From NCBI GenBank assembly GCA_004555145.1, contig SFJB01000052.1:1-12152 (forward strand): 12,152 bases of DNA, written 5' to 3'. Below are positions 1 to 6,626 of this stretch, piece by piece (positions within the stretch are counted from its first letter, which is position 1; each line of letters starts with the position of its first letter). Position numbers and translations under genes: made by a program. This DNA comes from Bacteroidales bacterium (GTDB lineage Bacteria; Bacteroidota; Bacteroidia; Bacteroidales; UBA932). The notes beneath the pieces were generated by a model. It searched no databases. It worked only from the letters and a program-made list of their open reading frames with translations, and was not told the origin of the DNA.

Positions 1-328
1 CCTTTGGAGGATGATACTTCACGCATTGCTTCTGCAAAGCGGAATCTTTCTTGGAATGTGAGAAAATTTCCACAAGGCATAGCAACGCCGACAAGCGGAT
101 TTCGTGGTATTCGGATCTTATGGCTTCTTCCAGTTCCCTGAAGCCAAGCTGCTTCCACACGGTCTTGACCACTCCCCTGGTGAAAGGTACCTTGATTCCC
201 AGGAAGCGGTCCCCTTCTCCGTACTGCCCCTTGCCGGTCTTAAAGAAACGGGACAGGCCTTCAACCTGGCCGGGATCTGCAAGGGTGAGCATTTCGCGTA
301 TAAGTATGTTTTCGCAAGCAACTGTCAT
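1..328 (-). CDS. AlkD-like DNA alkylation repair protein, 5' part only (runs off left edge)
   Basis: The reading frame opens with ATG at 328-326 and stays open to base 1, giving 109 complete codons; the C-terminal half lies outside the window. Residues 14-60 carry the N-terminal signature I associate with the DNA alkylation repair family (PF08713, HEAT-like repeats): LADP, then RFFKTGKGQYGEGD at 28-40, then FLGIKVP at 42-48, followed by a helix with SEYHEIRLSALL at 72-83. Known members are DNA glycosylases that remove N3- or N7-alkylated purines without base flipping; the catalytic Trp/Asp/Arg residues sit further downstream in the family and cannot be checked here. The start ATG overlaps the stop of a mini-ORF in the sequence ATGA and lies 48 nt after the HAD gene stop, in the same frame, with no other start between. 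It is probably translated from the HAD gene's message. The family call is strong; the glycosylase activity is inferred. Confidence 0.85.
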   Translation of the reverse strand, partial: MTVACENILIREMLTLADPGQVEGLSRFFKTGKGQYGEGDRFLGIKVPFTRGVVKTVWKQLGFRELEEAIRSEYHEIRLSALLCLVEIFSHSKKDSALQKQCVKYHPPK

Positions 329-380
329 AAACGCGCCAGGATGCAGTTTGTCATTGTTGTGCCAGGATGCAGTTTGTCAT
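325..380 (-). other. Two overlapping nine-codon mini-ORFs linking HAD to alkD
   Basis: ATG at 380-378 overlaps the HAD stop TGA (379-377). It opens MTNCILAQQ and stops at TGA 353-351, which overlaps the next ATG at 354-352. That one opens MTNCILARL and stops at TGA 327-325, which overlaps the alkD ATG at 328-326. The peptides resemble the HAD C-terminus (NYILARI) because they come from the same repeated unit. I infer that they are by-products of the duplication that keep stop-start coupling intact rather than functional peptides. No Shine-Dalgarno sequence is visible in the units, so coupling would rely on reinitiation by terminating ribosomes. Confidence 0.4.
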
Positions 381-402
381 ATACGCGCCAGGATGTAGTT
401 CA
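325..402 (-). repeat. Three tandem 26-bp units at the HAD/alkD junction
   Basis: On the minus strand the units are 402-377, 376-351 and 350-325. Each has the core CATCCTGGC (CATCCTGGCGCGT in units 1 and 3) and ends in ATGA. Unit 1 is the last codons and stop of the HAD gene; units 2 and 3 begin CAAACTGCATCCTGGC identically; unit 3 ends with the alkD start codon. Units 2 and 3 look like a recent duplication, and unit 1 differs by a few bases. Since the period is 26 rather than a multiple of three, every ATGA falls in a new frame. Slippage or unequal recombination is the likely origin. Confidence 0.85.
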
Positions 403-1015
403 GAATTGCGTCCTCGCGGGTAAAGTCGTCTATCTGCAAATCGCTGTACTGCGCCACGACTTCACGTTCCACGGTGGTGGTGAGACCAATCACCATAGAG
501 CCGCTGGCTTTCCCCGCCTTGAGTCCGTTGATGCTGTCCTCGAACACGACACTGTGTGCCGCATCGCTGCCGCAGCGCTCCATAGCCTTGAGGAAGCAGT
601 CCGGGTCAGGCTTCGATGCTGCAAAATCCTCGCTGGTAAGGATGTAATCAAAGCATTCCTTCAACTCCGGATGGATTTTGTATACACTGTTCATCTTGGG
701 CAGGTTGGAACTCGTAACGATTGCCGTCCTGAAACCCGCGGCACGAGCCTTGCTGACGAACTTCATCACTCCAGGGATATACGGATATTGCATATTTGCC
801 TCATACTCATCAAGTTTCGCGACAAGTTCATCCTGCATCTCCTTGCTGTCAGCGAAATGTGTCGCAAGTATTGATGTCAGGGTGCTTCCTTTTATACTGT
901 CTCCGAAATGTTCCACTCCGAGAAATTCCAAACCCATGCGATCCCAGAAAATCGAATAATCGTGCTCTGAATCGACCACTACTCCGTCAAAATCAAACAA
1001 TAAGGCATTGTACAT
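377..1015 (-). CDS. HAD-superfamily hydrolase, beta-phosphoglucomutase-like
   Basis: A 212-residue protein with all four HAD motifs: motif I DFDGVVVDSE at 8-17 (nucleophile Asp8, acid/base Asp10), motif II in AIVTSSN (Thr101), motif III Lys135 in SKPDPDCF, and motif IV FEDSINGLKAG with Glu159/Asp160. The stretch between motif I and residue ~85 is helical in character, as expected for the small cap of subfamily IA. Family members are phosphatases or phosphosugar mutases of the PGM/GPH type; the substrate cannot be read from the sequence. I start at ATG 1015-1013, which puts motif I at the usual distance from the N-terminus; a TTG 18 nt upstream would extend the frame but lies inside a repeated stem-loop element. 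The gene follows the HD gene by 95 nt and is chained to alkD by ATGA overlaps, so the three may form one transcription unit. Confidence 0.88.
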   Translation of the reverse strand: MYNALLFDFDGVVVDSEHDYSIFWDRMGLEFLGVEHFGDSIKGSTLTSILATHFADSKEMQDELVAKLDEYEANMQYPYIPGVMKFVSKARAAGFRTAIVTSSNLPKMNSVYKIHPELKECFDYILTSEDFAASKPDPDCFLKAMERCGSDAAHSVVFEDSINGLKAGKASGSMVIGLTTTVEREVVAQYSDLQIDDFTREDAILNYILARI

Positions 1016-1018
1016 ACA

Positions 1019-1090
1019 ACTCAAGTTTCGCAAGCATTTAATTATTTGTTATCGAGAGAGTTGTGCAGGCTGGCGAAACTCCTGCCACCG
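1019..1090 (-). repeat. Stem-loop element, copy 1, upstream of the HAD gene
   Basis: On the plus strand this block begins ACTCAAGTTTCGCAAG (1019-1034) and carries GTTGTGC (1060-1066) and GCGAAACT (1073-1080). Arms 1024-1035 (AGTTTCGCAAGC) and 1069-1080 (GCTGGCGAAACT) are complementary at 11 of 12 positions around a 33-nt loop. The same blocks in the same order occur at 12021-12090. This copy fills most of the gap between the HD stop and the HAD start, and read on the minus strand it ends 3 nt before the ATG. No run of T follows the hairpin, so a simple intrinsic terminator is unlikely. It could be a structured leader, a protein-binding site or a dispersed repeat. Confidence 0.65.
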
Positions 1091-1110
1091 CACCACTCTC
1101 CATTTGCACA

Positions 1111-1722
1111 CTACTGCTCAACCGCATCATAATACTTGTCGAAGAGTTTACGCAGACGCGGTCTGTTATTAAGGATGAGGCGAAACTCTGCCAACCTGGC
1201 CGCGTTGGGAGATTCCGGTATCCAAAGCTTCAGGTACCCGCCTTCGGCGTACTTCTCTGCCATATGTGCGAGCAGGCGCTGCCAATGCCCTTCGCGGTCG
1301 AGTTCCGGATAATGCGCCATCCCGAACTGCACGGTGCGCCGTATTATGGTCTCGGCATCGATCTGGCGGTCTGCCTCAGCCACAATGCGACCGTAAATGC
1401 TGCGCGGCTCTCGCCCGCCTGAAGCCCTGTGATCCTCCACTGCCTGAGCCATGATCTCTATCTGCGCCTCGTCAAACCACTCCCGCAGTCGCCTGTCGGA
1501 ACGGAGCAGGCGACCCGACACGAGATGGTGGGTTTTCCTGTCCTCGGCAAGTCCAATGTCGTGGTATGCGGCAATGACATAGACCATATCCATATCCAGG
1601 CCGTAATGCTTTGCAAGCTCAAGGCTGCAGCTGATCACATAGTCCACGTGGTCCCTGCGATGTGCCGCATCGAAAGCATCGTAGCGCGGCAGGATTTCAC
1701 TCCCGATATAATCCTTCAACAT
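1111..1722 (-). CDS. HD-domain protein (predicted phosphohydrolase)
   Basis: With ATG at 1722-1720 the protein has 203 residues; a TTG nine bases upstream would add three, but it overlaps the predicted -7 promoter box. HD-superfamily metal ligands are visible: His21 and His25 in AAHRRDHV, the His54-Asp55 doublet in AAYHDIGL, His98 in VEDHRASGG and Asp118 in EADRQID. The following His65-His66 (KTHHLVSG) also fits a metal-dependent phosphohydrolase. The C-terminal third (YLKLWIPESPN, then a basic helix) has no motif I recognise. HD proteins of this size act on nucleotides or other phosphate monoesters and diesters, and the substrate here is unknown. It is the first gene of the leftward block, divergent from the lipoprotein gene, and is followed by a stem-loop element before the HAD gene. 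Confidence 0.82.
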   Translation of the reverse strand: MLKDYIGSEILPRYDAFDAAHRRDHVDYVISCSLELAKHYGLDMDMVYVIAAYHDIGLAEDRKTHHLVSGRLLRSDRRLREWFDEAQIEIMAQAVEDHRASGGREPRSIYGRIVAEADRQIDAETIIRRTVQFGMAHYPELDREGHWQRLLAHMAEKYAEGGYLKLWIPESPNAARLAEFRLILNNRPRLRKLFDKYYDAVEQ

Positions 1723-1728
1723 AGACTG

Positions 1729-1760
1729 CAAAAATACATATTTGTAATTTTTTGCACAAT
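1729..1760 (-). promoter_or_regulatory. Candidate Bacteroidetes-type promoter for the HD gene
   Basis: On the minus strand a TTG (within ATTG, 1760-1757) is followed after 20 nt by TATTTTTG (1736-1729), an exact match to the TAnnTTTG -7 consensus of Bacteroidetes with the usual spacing. The box ends only six bases before the ATG at 1722, so a start point at normal distance would give a leaderless or nearly leaderless message. The match is by eye; no transcript data are available. Confidence 0.45.
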
Positions 1761-1773
1761 AGTGAAAGCTCTC

Positions 1774-1804
1774 TTGCGTATGAGCCGGACATTTTTTAAA
1801 TTAG
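1774..1804 (+). promoter_or_regulatory. Candidate promoter for the lipoprotein gene
   Basis: TTG (1774-1776), a 20-nt spacer, then TAAATTAG (1797-1804), which has one mismatch to TAnnTTTG. It would start transcription about 25 nt before the ATG at 1835. Weaker than the divergent promoter on the other strand. Confidence 0.3.
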
Positions 1805-1820
1805 CGTGATTTCCCGAAAG

Positions 1821-1826
1821 AGGGAG
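1821..1826 (+). promoter_or_regulatory. Shine-Dalgarno-like AGGGAG before the lipoprotein gene
   Basis: AGGGAG ends eight bases before the ATG at 1835 and supports that start. It stands out because most other genes in the window show no such sequence. Confidence 0.45.
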
Positions 1827-1834
1827 AAATAACG

Positions 1835-2770
1835 ATGAAAAGAGCAATCTTCATATTCATTTATGCGTTCTTGCTGCTCTGCGGCTGCAAGACAGGAAGC
1901 CGGGAAGCGGACCGCGTGGCGCTGAAACTGGACCTGTACGACAGCGGCAGCGAAATCTCCCATGACAAGCCGGACCTCATATACCTAGTCTCAACCAACG
2001 TCCTTTCCGCCACCGATTCCGAAGGCAGACCTCAATACATTGCCGCCCTCAACGACACGGACAGGATGTACTTCAAGAAGGAGTTCGACTACGTGAACGC
2101 AAACATCTCCCGGGGAGACTTCAACCTCATTGCCCCTTATTACCACCAATATACCTTCGAGAGCATACAGCTTGACGGGGAAGACTTCGAGCCTGTGTAT
2201 AAGCAGGTTACGCAAGAAGTATGCGAGTTCTTCGACTGGTATGTCAGTTCCTGCAACGGGGGCCGCAAGTTCGTTCTCGCAGGCTTCAGCCAAGGTGCAA
2301 TGCTGGTATTGGAACTGCTCAGACACATGGACAGCGAAGCCTTTTCCAGGATGGCGGCCGCATATATGATAGGCTACCGTCTCAGCGAAGATGACCTGAG
2401 GCATCCGCAGGTCAATGCGGCCAGTTGCGCTGACGACAGGCAGGTGGTGATATCCTTCAATTCCGTGGCGTCAGCGGAAGGGCTGTGGGAACTCGTCAGC
2501 GGAGAAGCTGCCTGCTGCATCAATCCGCTCAACTGGAGGACTGATTCCACGCCCGCGCAATTCAGCTACGACGGCGACACGGGCACGGTCAGGGTGGACC
2601 CGGAGCTCAACGTGCTGATGGTGGACATCAATCCCGGGAAATATGAAAGATGGATGCGCGAGAGCCCGGTATTTTCCTTCCTTAACCCCGCCAACCGTCA
2701 CCACTGGGACCTTATGTTCTATGCCCGAGAAATCCACGACAATGCGCTCCTGCGCGTCCAAAAGCAATAA
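1835..2770 (+). CDS. DUF3089-type alpha/beta-hydrolase lipoprotein
   Basis: A 311-residue protein beginning with a lipoprotein signal peptide: basic MKR, a hydrophobic stretch to residue 15, then LCGC with Cys18 as the likely lipidated residue, which predicts anchoring at the cell envelope. The mature part matches what I know of DUF3089 (PF11288): DLIYLVSTN at 47-55, NLIAPYYHQYTF at 97-108, and the nucleophile elbow GFSQG at 150-154 with Ser152 after the strand KFVLA. A late His (289 or 290 in NRHHWDLMFY) is the likely catalytic base. Family members are predicted serine hydrolases or esterases of unknown substrate. The gene diverges from the HD gene and ends 102 nt before the hut operon on the same strand. 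Nothing in it points to histidine metabolism, so I take its position as neighbourhood rather than pathway membership, though read-through into hut is possible. Confidence 0.8.
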   Translation: MKRAIFIFIYAFLLLCGCKTGSREADRVALKLDLYDSGSEISHDKPDLIYLVSTNVLSATDSEGRPQYIAALNDTDRMYFKKEFDYVNANISRGDFNLIAPYYHQYTFESIQLDGEDFEPVYKQVTQEVCEFFDWYVSSCNGGRKFVLAGFSQGAMLVLELLRHMDSEAFSRMAAAYMIGYRLSEDDLRHPQVNAASCADDRQVVISFNSVASAEGLWELVSGEAACCINPLNWRTDSTPAQFSYDGDTGTVRVDPELNVLMVDINPGKYERWMRESPVFSFLNPANRHHWDLMFYAREIHDNALLRVQKQ

Positions 2771-2793
2771 ATCAGGTTTGACGGGAAAGATTA

Positions 2794-2866
2794 CATCAGG
2801 CAAGAACACATCAGAAAAAATGCATCAGGCAATAACACATAAACAAATGACTACAAACAATAACAT
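2794..2866 (+). repeat. Direct repeats upstream of the hut operon
   Basis: CATCAGGCAAGAACACAT (2794-2811) and CATCAGGCAATAACACAT (2823-2840) match at 17 of 18 positions with a 29-nt period. A third, shorter relative, CAATAACAT, lies at 2858-2866, about 28 nt further on. They occupy most of the 102-nt gap between the lipoprotein stop and the ftcD start, where a hut operator would be expected. No convincing TAnnTTTG promoter is visible in the gap. The units are not palindromic, so a simple dimeric-repressor site is not evident. Confidence 0.55.
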
Positions 2867-2872
2867 AGCGAT

Positions 2873-4579
2873 ATGGCCGAAATAAGACAGTTAATCGAGT
2901 GCGTTCCCAATTTCAGCGAGGGACGCGACAAGGGCGTGATTCGCCAGATTACGGATACAATAGAACAAAGCGGAGGCGTCAAATTGCTGGACGTGGATCC
3001 GGGCGAGGCAACCAACCGCACCGTAGTCACTTTCGTGGGAGAACCGCAAGCCGTGCTCGAAGCGGCATTCAGATCAGTCAAGAAAGCAGCGGAACTCATC
3101 GATATGCGCAAGCACCACGGAGCTCATCCCCGTATGGGTGCAACCGATGTGCTTCCGCTTATCCCCGTAAGCGGCATAAGTCTGGAGGAATGCGCGAAGC
3201 TCGCACGCCAGCTCGCAAAGCGAATCGCAGACGAACTGGCAATACCATGCTACTGCTACGAAGCTGCCGCATTCACTCCCGAGCGCAAGAACCTCGCCGT
3301 ATGCCGAGAAGGTGAATATGAGGCACTTGCAGAGAAACTTTCCACCCCGGGCAAAGAGCCTGATTTCGGTGCACGCGCCCTGGATGAAGATCTTGCACGC
3401 AGCGGCTGCACGGCAGTTGGTGCCAGGGATTTCCTCATTGCGGTGAACTTCAACCTCAATACCACTTCCACCCGAAGAGCCAATGCGATAGCCTTCGACG
3501 TGCGCGAAAAAGGACGTCCTCAGCGCGAGGGCGGGAGCGTGGTCGGGAAGCCGGTACTCGATGCCGAAGGCAAGCCGCTGATGATTCCTGGCACGCTCAA
3601 GGGAACCAAGGCAATAGGCTGGTACATAGAAGAATACGGCATCGCCCAGGTTTCGATGAACATCACCGACATCAATCTCACCCCGCTGCACGCAGCATTT
3701 GACGAAGTGTGTCGCTGCGCGCAGAATCGCGGCATACGCGTCACCGGCACCGAGATTGTGGGCCTGGTCCCTGAACGCACCCTCATCGAAGCGGGGAAGT
3801 ATTTCCTGCGCAAGCAGCAGAGATCCTGCGGCATCCCAAAGGAGGATATACTGAAAGTTGCAATCAAGTCGATGGGGCTCGACGATCTCAAAGCTTTCGA
3901 TCCGAAGGAGAAGGTAATTGAGTATATGATTGACTCCGAATGCAGTACAAAGCTCACCTCTCTGAGCGTAAAGGGTTTCGCCGACGAGACGGCACGCGAA
4001 TCCCCTGCCCCGGGAGGCGGATCTGTGTCCGCATATATGGGAGCGATGGGTGCAGCTTTGGGCACTATGGTCGCCAACCTCTCCTCCCACAAAGCAGGCT
4101 GGGACGAACGCTGGGAGGAATTCAGTGAATGGGCGGAGAAAGGAATGGAAATCGAACGGGAACTCCTCGCACTGGTGGATGAGGACACCGAAGCCTTCAA
4201 CAGAATCATGGCCGCCTTCGGCCTTCCCAAGGCAAGTGAGGAAGACAGGAAACTGCGTTCCAAGGCCATTCAGGAAGCAACTCTCTTCGCGGCACAGGTG
4301 CCTCTGCGCACTATGAAGACGGCCGGAATGATCTTTCCTCTGTGCCGCGAGATGGTGGAGAAAGGCAATCCCAACAGCGTATCCGATGCTGGTGTAGGTG
4401 CTCTTGCAGCAAGGGCGGCAATTTTGGGTGCCGGTCTGAACGTAAAGATCAACGCCTCCTCCCTCAAGGACAAGGAGCAGGCTGCCTCGCTCATAAATGA
4501 AGCTGAGCAGCTAATGGCCATGGCCGTCAGTGAAGAGGCGGCAATACTCGAAATGGTAGAAAAGGTAATCGCAAAATAG
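2873..4579 (+). CDS. ftcD: Bifunctional glutamate formimidoyltransferase / formimidoyl-THF cyclodeaminase
   Basis: A 568-residue fusion catalysing the last two steps of histidine breakdown: transfer of the formimino group from N-formimino-L-glutamate to tetrahydrofolate, then release of ammonia to give 5,10-methenyl-THF. Residues ~5-180 are the N-terminal transferase subdomain, with VPNFSEGRD at 11-19 and HHGAHPRMGATDVLP at 81-95; His82 falls at the number of the catalytic His of the pig enzyme. Residues ~182-325 form the second transferase subdomain (GTLKGTKAIGWYIEEYG at 240-256, then VSMNITD). Residues ~365-562 are the helical cyclodeaminase (SPAPGGGSVSAYMG at 377-390, NPNSVSDAGVGAL at 499-511), joined by a linker rich in charged residues. 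Both halves look intact, so formiminoglutamate should be channelled as in animal FTCD (about 541 residues). It is first in the operon; hutU begins seven bases after its stop. No Shine-Dalgarno is visible at the ATG, and an upstream ATG at 2848 is out of frame. Confidence 0.95.
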   Translation: MAEIRQLIECVPNFSEGRDKGVIRQITDTIEQSGGVKLLDVDPGEATNRTVVTFVGEPQAVLEAAFRSVKKAAELIDMRKHHGAHPRMGATDVLPLIPVSGISLEECAKLARQLAKRIADELAIPCYCYEAAAFTPERKNLAVCREGEYEALAEKLSTPGKEPDFGARALDEDLARSGCTAVGARDFLIAVNFNLNTTSTRRANAIAFDVREKGRPQREGGSVVGKPVLDAEGKPLMIPGTLKGTKAIGWYIEEYGIAQVSMNITDINLTPLHAAFDEVCRCAQNRGIRVTGTEIVGLVPERTLIEAGKYFLRKQQRSCGIPKEDILKVAIKSMGLDDLKAFDPKEKVIEYMIDSECSTKLTSLSVKGFADETARESPAPGGGSVSAYMGAMGAALGTMVANLSSHKAGWDERWEEFSEWAEKGMEIERELLALVDEDTEAFNRIMAAFGLPKASEEDRKLRSKAIQEATLFAAQVPLRTMKTAGMIFPLCREMVEKGNPNSVSDAGVGALAARAAILGAGLNVKINASSLKDKEQAASLINEAEQLMAMAVSEEAAILEMVEKVIAK

Positions 4580-4586
4580 ACATAGA

Positions 4587-6608
4587 ATGATAAGCAAGGA
4601 ACAGTTTGCCGCAGAGATACGCGCCGGAATTCCCGACGTGTTGCCTGCCCCGAAACCATACGACAAGGAAATCAACCACGCCCCGAAGCGCAAGGACATA
4701 CTCAGCGGGGAGGAAAAGAAGCTCGCACTGCGCAACGCGCTCAGATACTTTCCCAAAAAGTTCCACGCCACGCTTGCACCCGAGTTCGCACAGGAGTTGA
4801 AGGACTACGGCCGCATATATATGTACCGCTTCCGTCCCGACTATGACATGTATGCCCGCCCAATCGACGAATACCCGCACAAATCGCGTCAGGCGGCTGC
4901 AATCATGTTGATGATACAGAACAACCTCGACCCGGCAGTCGCCCAGCACCCTCACGAACTCATCACCTACGGCGGCAACGGAGCAGTGTTCCAGAACTGG
5001 GCGCAATACCGCCTTGCGATGAAGTACCTCAGCGAGATGAGCGACGAGCAGACCCTGGTGATGTACTCCGGGCACCCGCTAGGGCTCTTCCCGTCCCACA
5101 GGAACGCTCCAAGGGTGGTAGTCACCAACGGAATGGTGATTCCAAACTACTCCAAACCGGATGATTGGGAAAGACTCAATTCCCTGGGAGTCAGCCAGTA
5201 CGGGCAGATGACCGCAGGCTCCTATATGTACATAGGTCCTCAGGGCATAGTACACGGCACCACCATCACGGTACTCAACGCCGCACGCAAGAGACTCAAT
5301 TCCGGCTCGGGAAGCAAGGATCTGGGCGGAATGCTCTTCGTATCTTCCGGCCTGGGAGGAATGTCCGGTGCCCAGCCTAAGGCAGGCAACATAGCGGGAG
5401 TGGTGAGCGTGGTGGCTGAAATCAACCCCAAGGCAGCACAGAAACGCTATGACCAGGGTTGGGTGGACGAACTGCACGGCAATCTGGATGAACTCATTCC
5501 AGCAATCCGCAGCGCCGTGGAGCAGAAGAAGACGGTGTCCATGGCCTATGTAGGCAATGTGGTAGATCTGTGGGAAAGGCTTGCAGACGAAGACATAAGG
5601 GTGGATCTGGGAAGCGACCAGACCTCCCTGCACAATCCTTGGGCAGGAGGCTATTACCCTGCTGGAATGAGTCTGGAAGAATCAAAGGCTATGATGGCTG
5701 AACAGCCTGAGCTCTTCAGGGAGAAGGTCCAGGAGTCGCTCCGGCGTCAGGTGGCAGCGATCAATCGCTTGACTGACAAGGGAATGTACTTCTTCGACTA
5801 TGGCAATGCCTTCCTTCTCCAGTCCAAGCGGGCAGGAGCGGATGTATGCAAGGCGGACGGTTCTTTCCGCTATCCTTCCTATGTGCAGGACATTATGGGA
5901 CCTATGTTTTTCGACTATGGTTTCGGACCTTTCCGCTGGGTTTGCACTTCCGGCAAAGCTGAGGACCTTGCTGCAACTGACCGCATTGCGGCGGAGGTGA
6001 TGGAAGGAATCATGGCAGAGGCTCCCGAGGAGATAAAAGGCCAGATGGCGGACAACATACACTGGATCAGGGAAGCCAGCAAAAACAGGCTTGTCGTGGG
6101 ATCCCAGGCCAGGATACTGTACGCCGACGCGGAGGGCAGGAGCAAAATCGCCCTTGCGTTCAACGAAGCAATCAGGAAGGGCGAAATCACCGCCCCGATA
6201 GTGCTGGGACGCGACCACCACGACGTGTCCGGCACAGACTCCCCTTTCCGTGAGACCAGCAACATATACGACGGATCACAATTCTGCGCCGACATGGCAA
6301 TTCAGAACGTAATCGGAGACTCCTTCCGCGGTGCCACCTGGGTATCCATACACAACGGAGGAGGTGTAGGCTGGGGTGAGGTCATCAACGGAGGTTTTGG
6401 TATGGTGATTGACGGAGGAGAAGACAGCGACCGCCATATTCGGGAGATGCTCTTCTGGGATGTCAACAACGGAATTGCCCGCCGCAGCTGGGCCCGCAAC
6501 GAGGGCTCTGTGCGCAGCATAGAAAGGGAGATGAAAAGGTCTCCGGGTCTGAAAGTAACACTCCCGAATTTTGTTAACGAAGAGATTTTAGACAGCATCA
6601 ATTTTTAG
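4587..6608 (+). CDS. hutU: Urocanate hydratase, long (animal-like) type
   Basis: Urocanase converts urocanate to 4-imidazolone-5-propionate using tightly bound NAD+. At 673 residues it is about 115 longer than the Pseudomonas/Bacillus type (near 556) and close to animal UROC1 (676). Visible blocks: LALRNALRYFP at 46-56, LITYGGNGAVFQNWAQY at 125-141, MYSGHPLGLFPS at 159-170, GQMTAGSYMYIGPQGI at 206-221, the Gly-rich SSGLGGMSGAQPKAG at 253-267 expected at the NAD+ site, LGSDQTSLHNP at 341-351, GFGPFRWVCTSG at 445-456, and GRDHHDVSGTDSPFRETSN at 541-559 followed by ATWVSIHNGGGVGWGEV. Where the Pseudomonas enzyme has ARICW with its reactive Cys410, this one has ARILY (Leu511), as in the animal enzyme as I recall it. 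It lies seven bases after ftcD and 18 before hutH. Confidence 0.96.
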   Translation: MISKEQFAAEIRAGIPDVLPAPKPYDKEINHAPKRKDILSGEEKKLALRNALRYFPKKFHATLAPEFAQELKDYGRIYMYRFRPDYDMYARPIDEYPHKSRQAAAIMLMIQNNLDPAVAQHPHELITYGGNGAVFQNWAQYRLAMKYLSEMSDEQTLVMYSGHPLGLFPSHRNAPRVVVTNGMVIPNYSKPDDWERLNSLGVSQYGQMTAGSYMYIGPQGIVHGTTITVLNAARKRLNSGSGSKDLGGMLFVSSGLGGMSGAQPKAGNIAGVVSVVAEINPKAAQKRYDQGWVDELHGNLDELIPAIRSAVEQKKTVSMAYVGNVVDLWERLADEDIRVDLGSDQTSLHNPWAGGYYPAGMSLEESKAMMAEQPELFREKVQESLRRQVAAINRLTDKGMYFFDYGNAFLLQSKRAGADVCKADGSFRYPSYVQDIMGPMFFDYGFGPFRWVCTSGKAEDLAATDRIAAEVMEGIMAEAPEEIKGQMADNIHWIREASKNRLVVGSQARILYADAEGRSKIALAFNEAIRKGEITAPIVLGRDHHDVSGTDSPFRETSNIYDGSQFCADMAIQNVIGDSFRGATWVSIHNGGGVGWGEVINGGFGMVIDGGEDSDRHIREMLFWDVNNGIARRSWARNEGSVRSIEREMKRSPGLKVTLPNFVNEEILDSINF

Positions 6609-6626
6609 TTCAAGCACTTGAATATT

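Noticed and set aside
308..319. GTTTTCGCAAGC resembling the arm of the stem-loop elements near the alkD start
   Set aside because: It matches 10 of 12 bases but is in alkD coding sequence, with no partner arm or GTTGTGC core nearby.
325..402. CRISPR-like repeat array
   Set aside because: The three 26-bp units are head-to-tail without spacers and include coding sequence; no cas genes are present.
104..874. Long plus-strand open frame opposite the HAD and alkD genes
   Set aside because: It lies entirely antisense to two genes with clear family motifs and its translation has no recognisable domain.
1019..1081. Intrinsic terminator after the HD gene
   Set aside because: The stem is not followed by a T-run in the transcribed direction, the loop is long, and the element sits directly at the next gene's start.
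1019..1090. Invertible promoter (phase-variation switch) flanked by inverted repeats
   Set aside because: The loop of 31-33 nt is too short for typical site-specific inversion, no recombinase is nearby, and the two copies have different loops but the same core orientation.
1177..1193. GGCGAAACTCTGCCA within the HD gene resembling the right arm of the element at 1071-1087
   Set aside because: A short match inside coding sequence, without the left arm or loop core; probably chance.
2777..2808. Promoter for hut starting from TTTG at 2777
   Set aside because: No TAnnTTTG-like box lies 19-21 nt downstream.
3074..4090. 338-codon minus-strand open frame inside ftcD
   Set aside because: Antisense to intact FTCD domains; a Cys/His/Arg-rich translation without motifs, typical of a codon-bias shadow in G+C-rich coding DNA.
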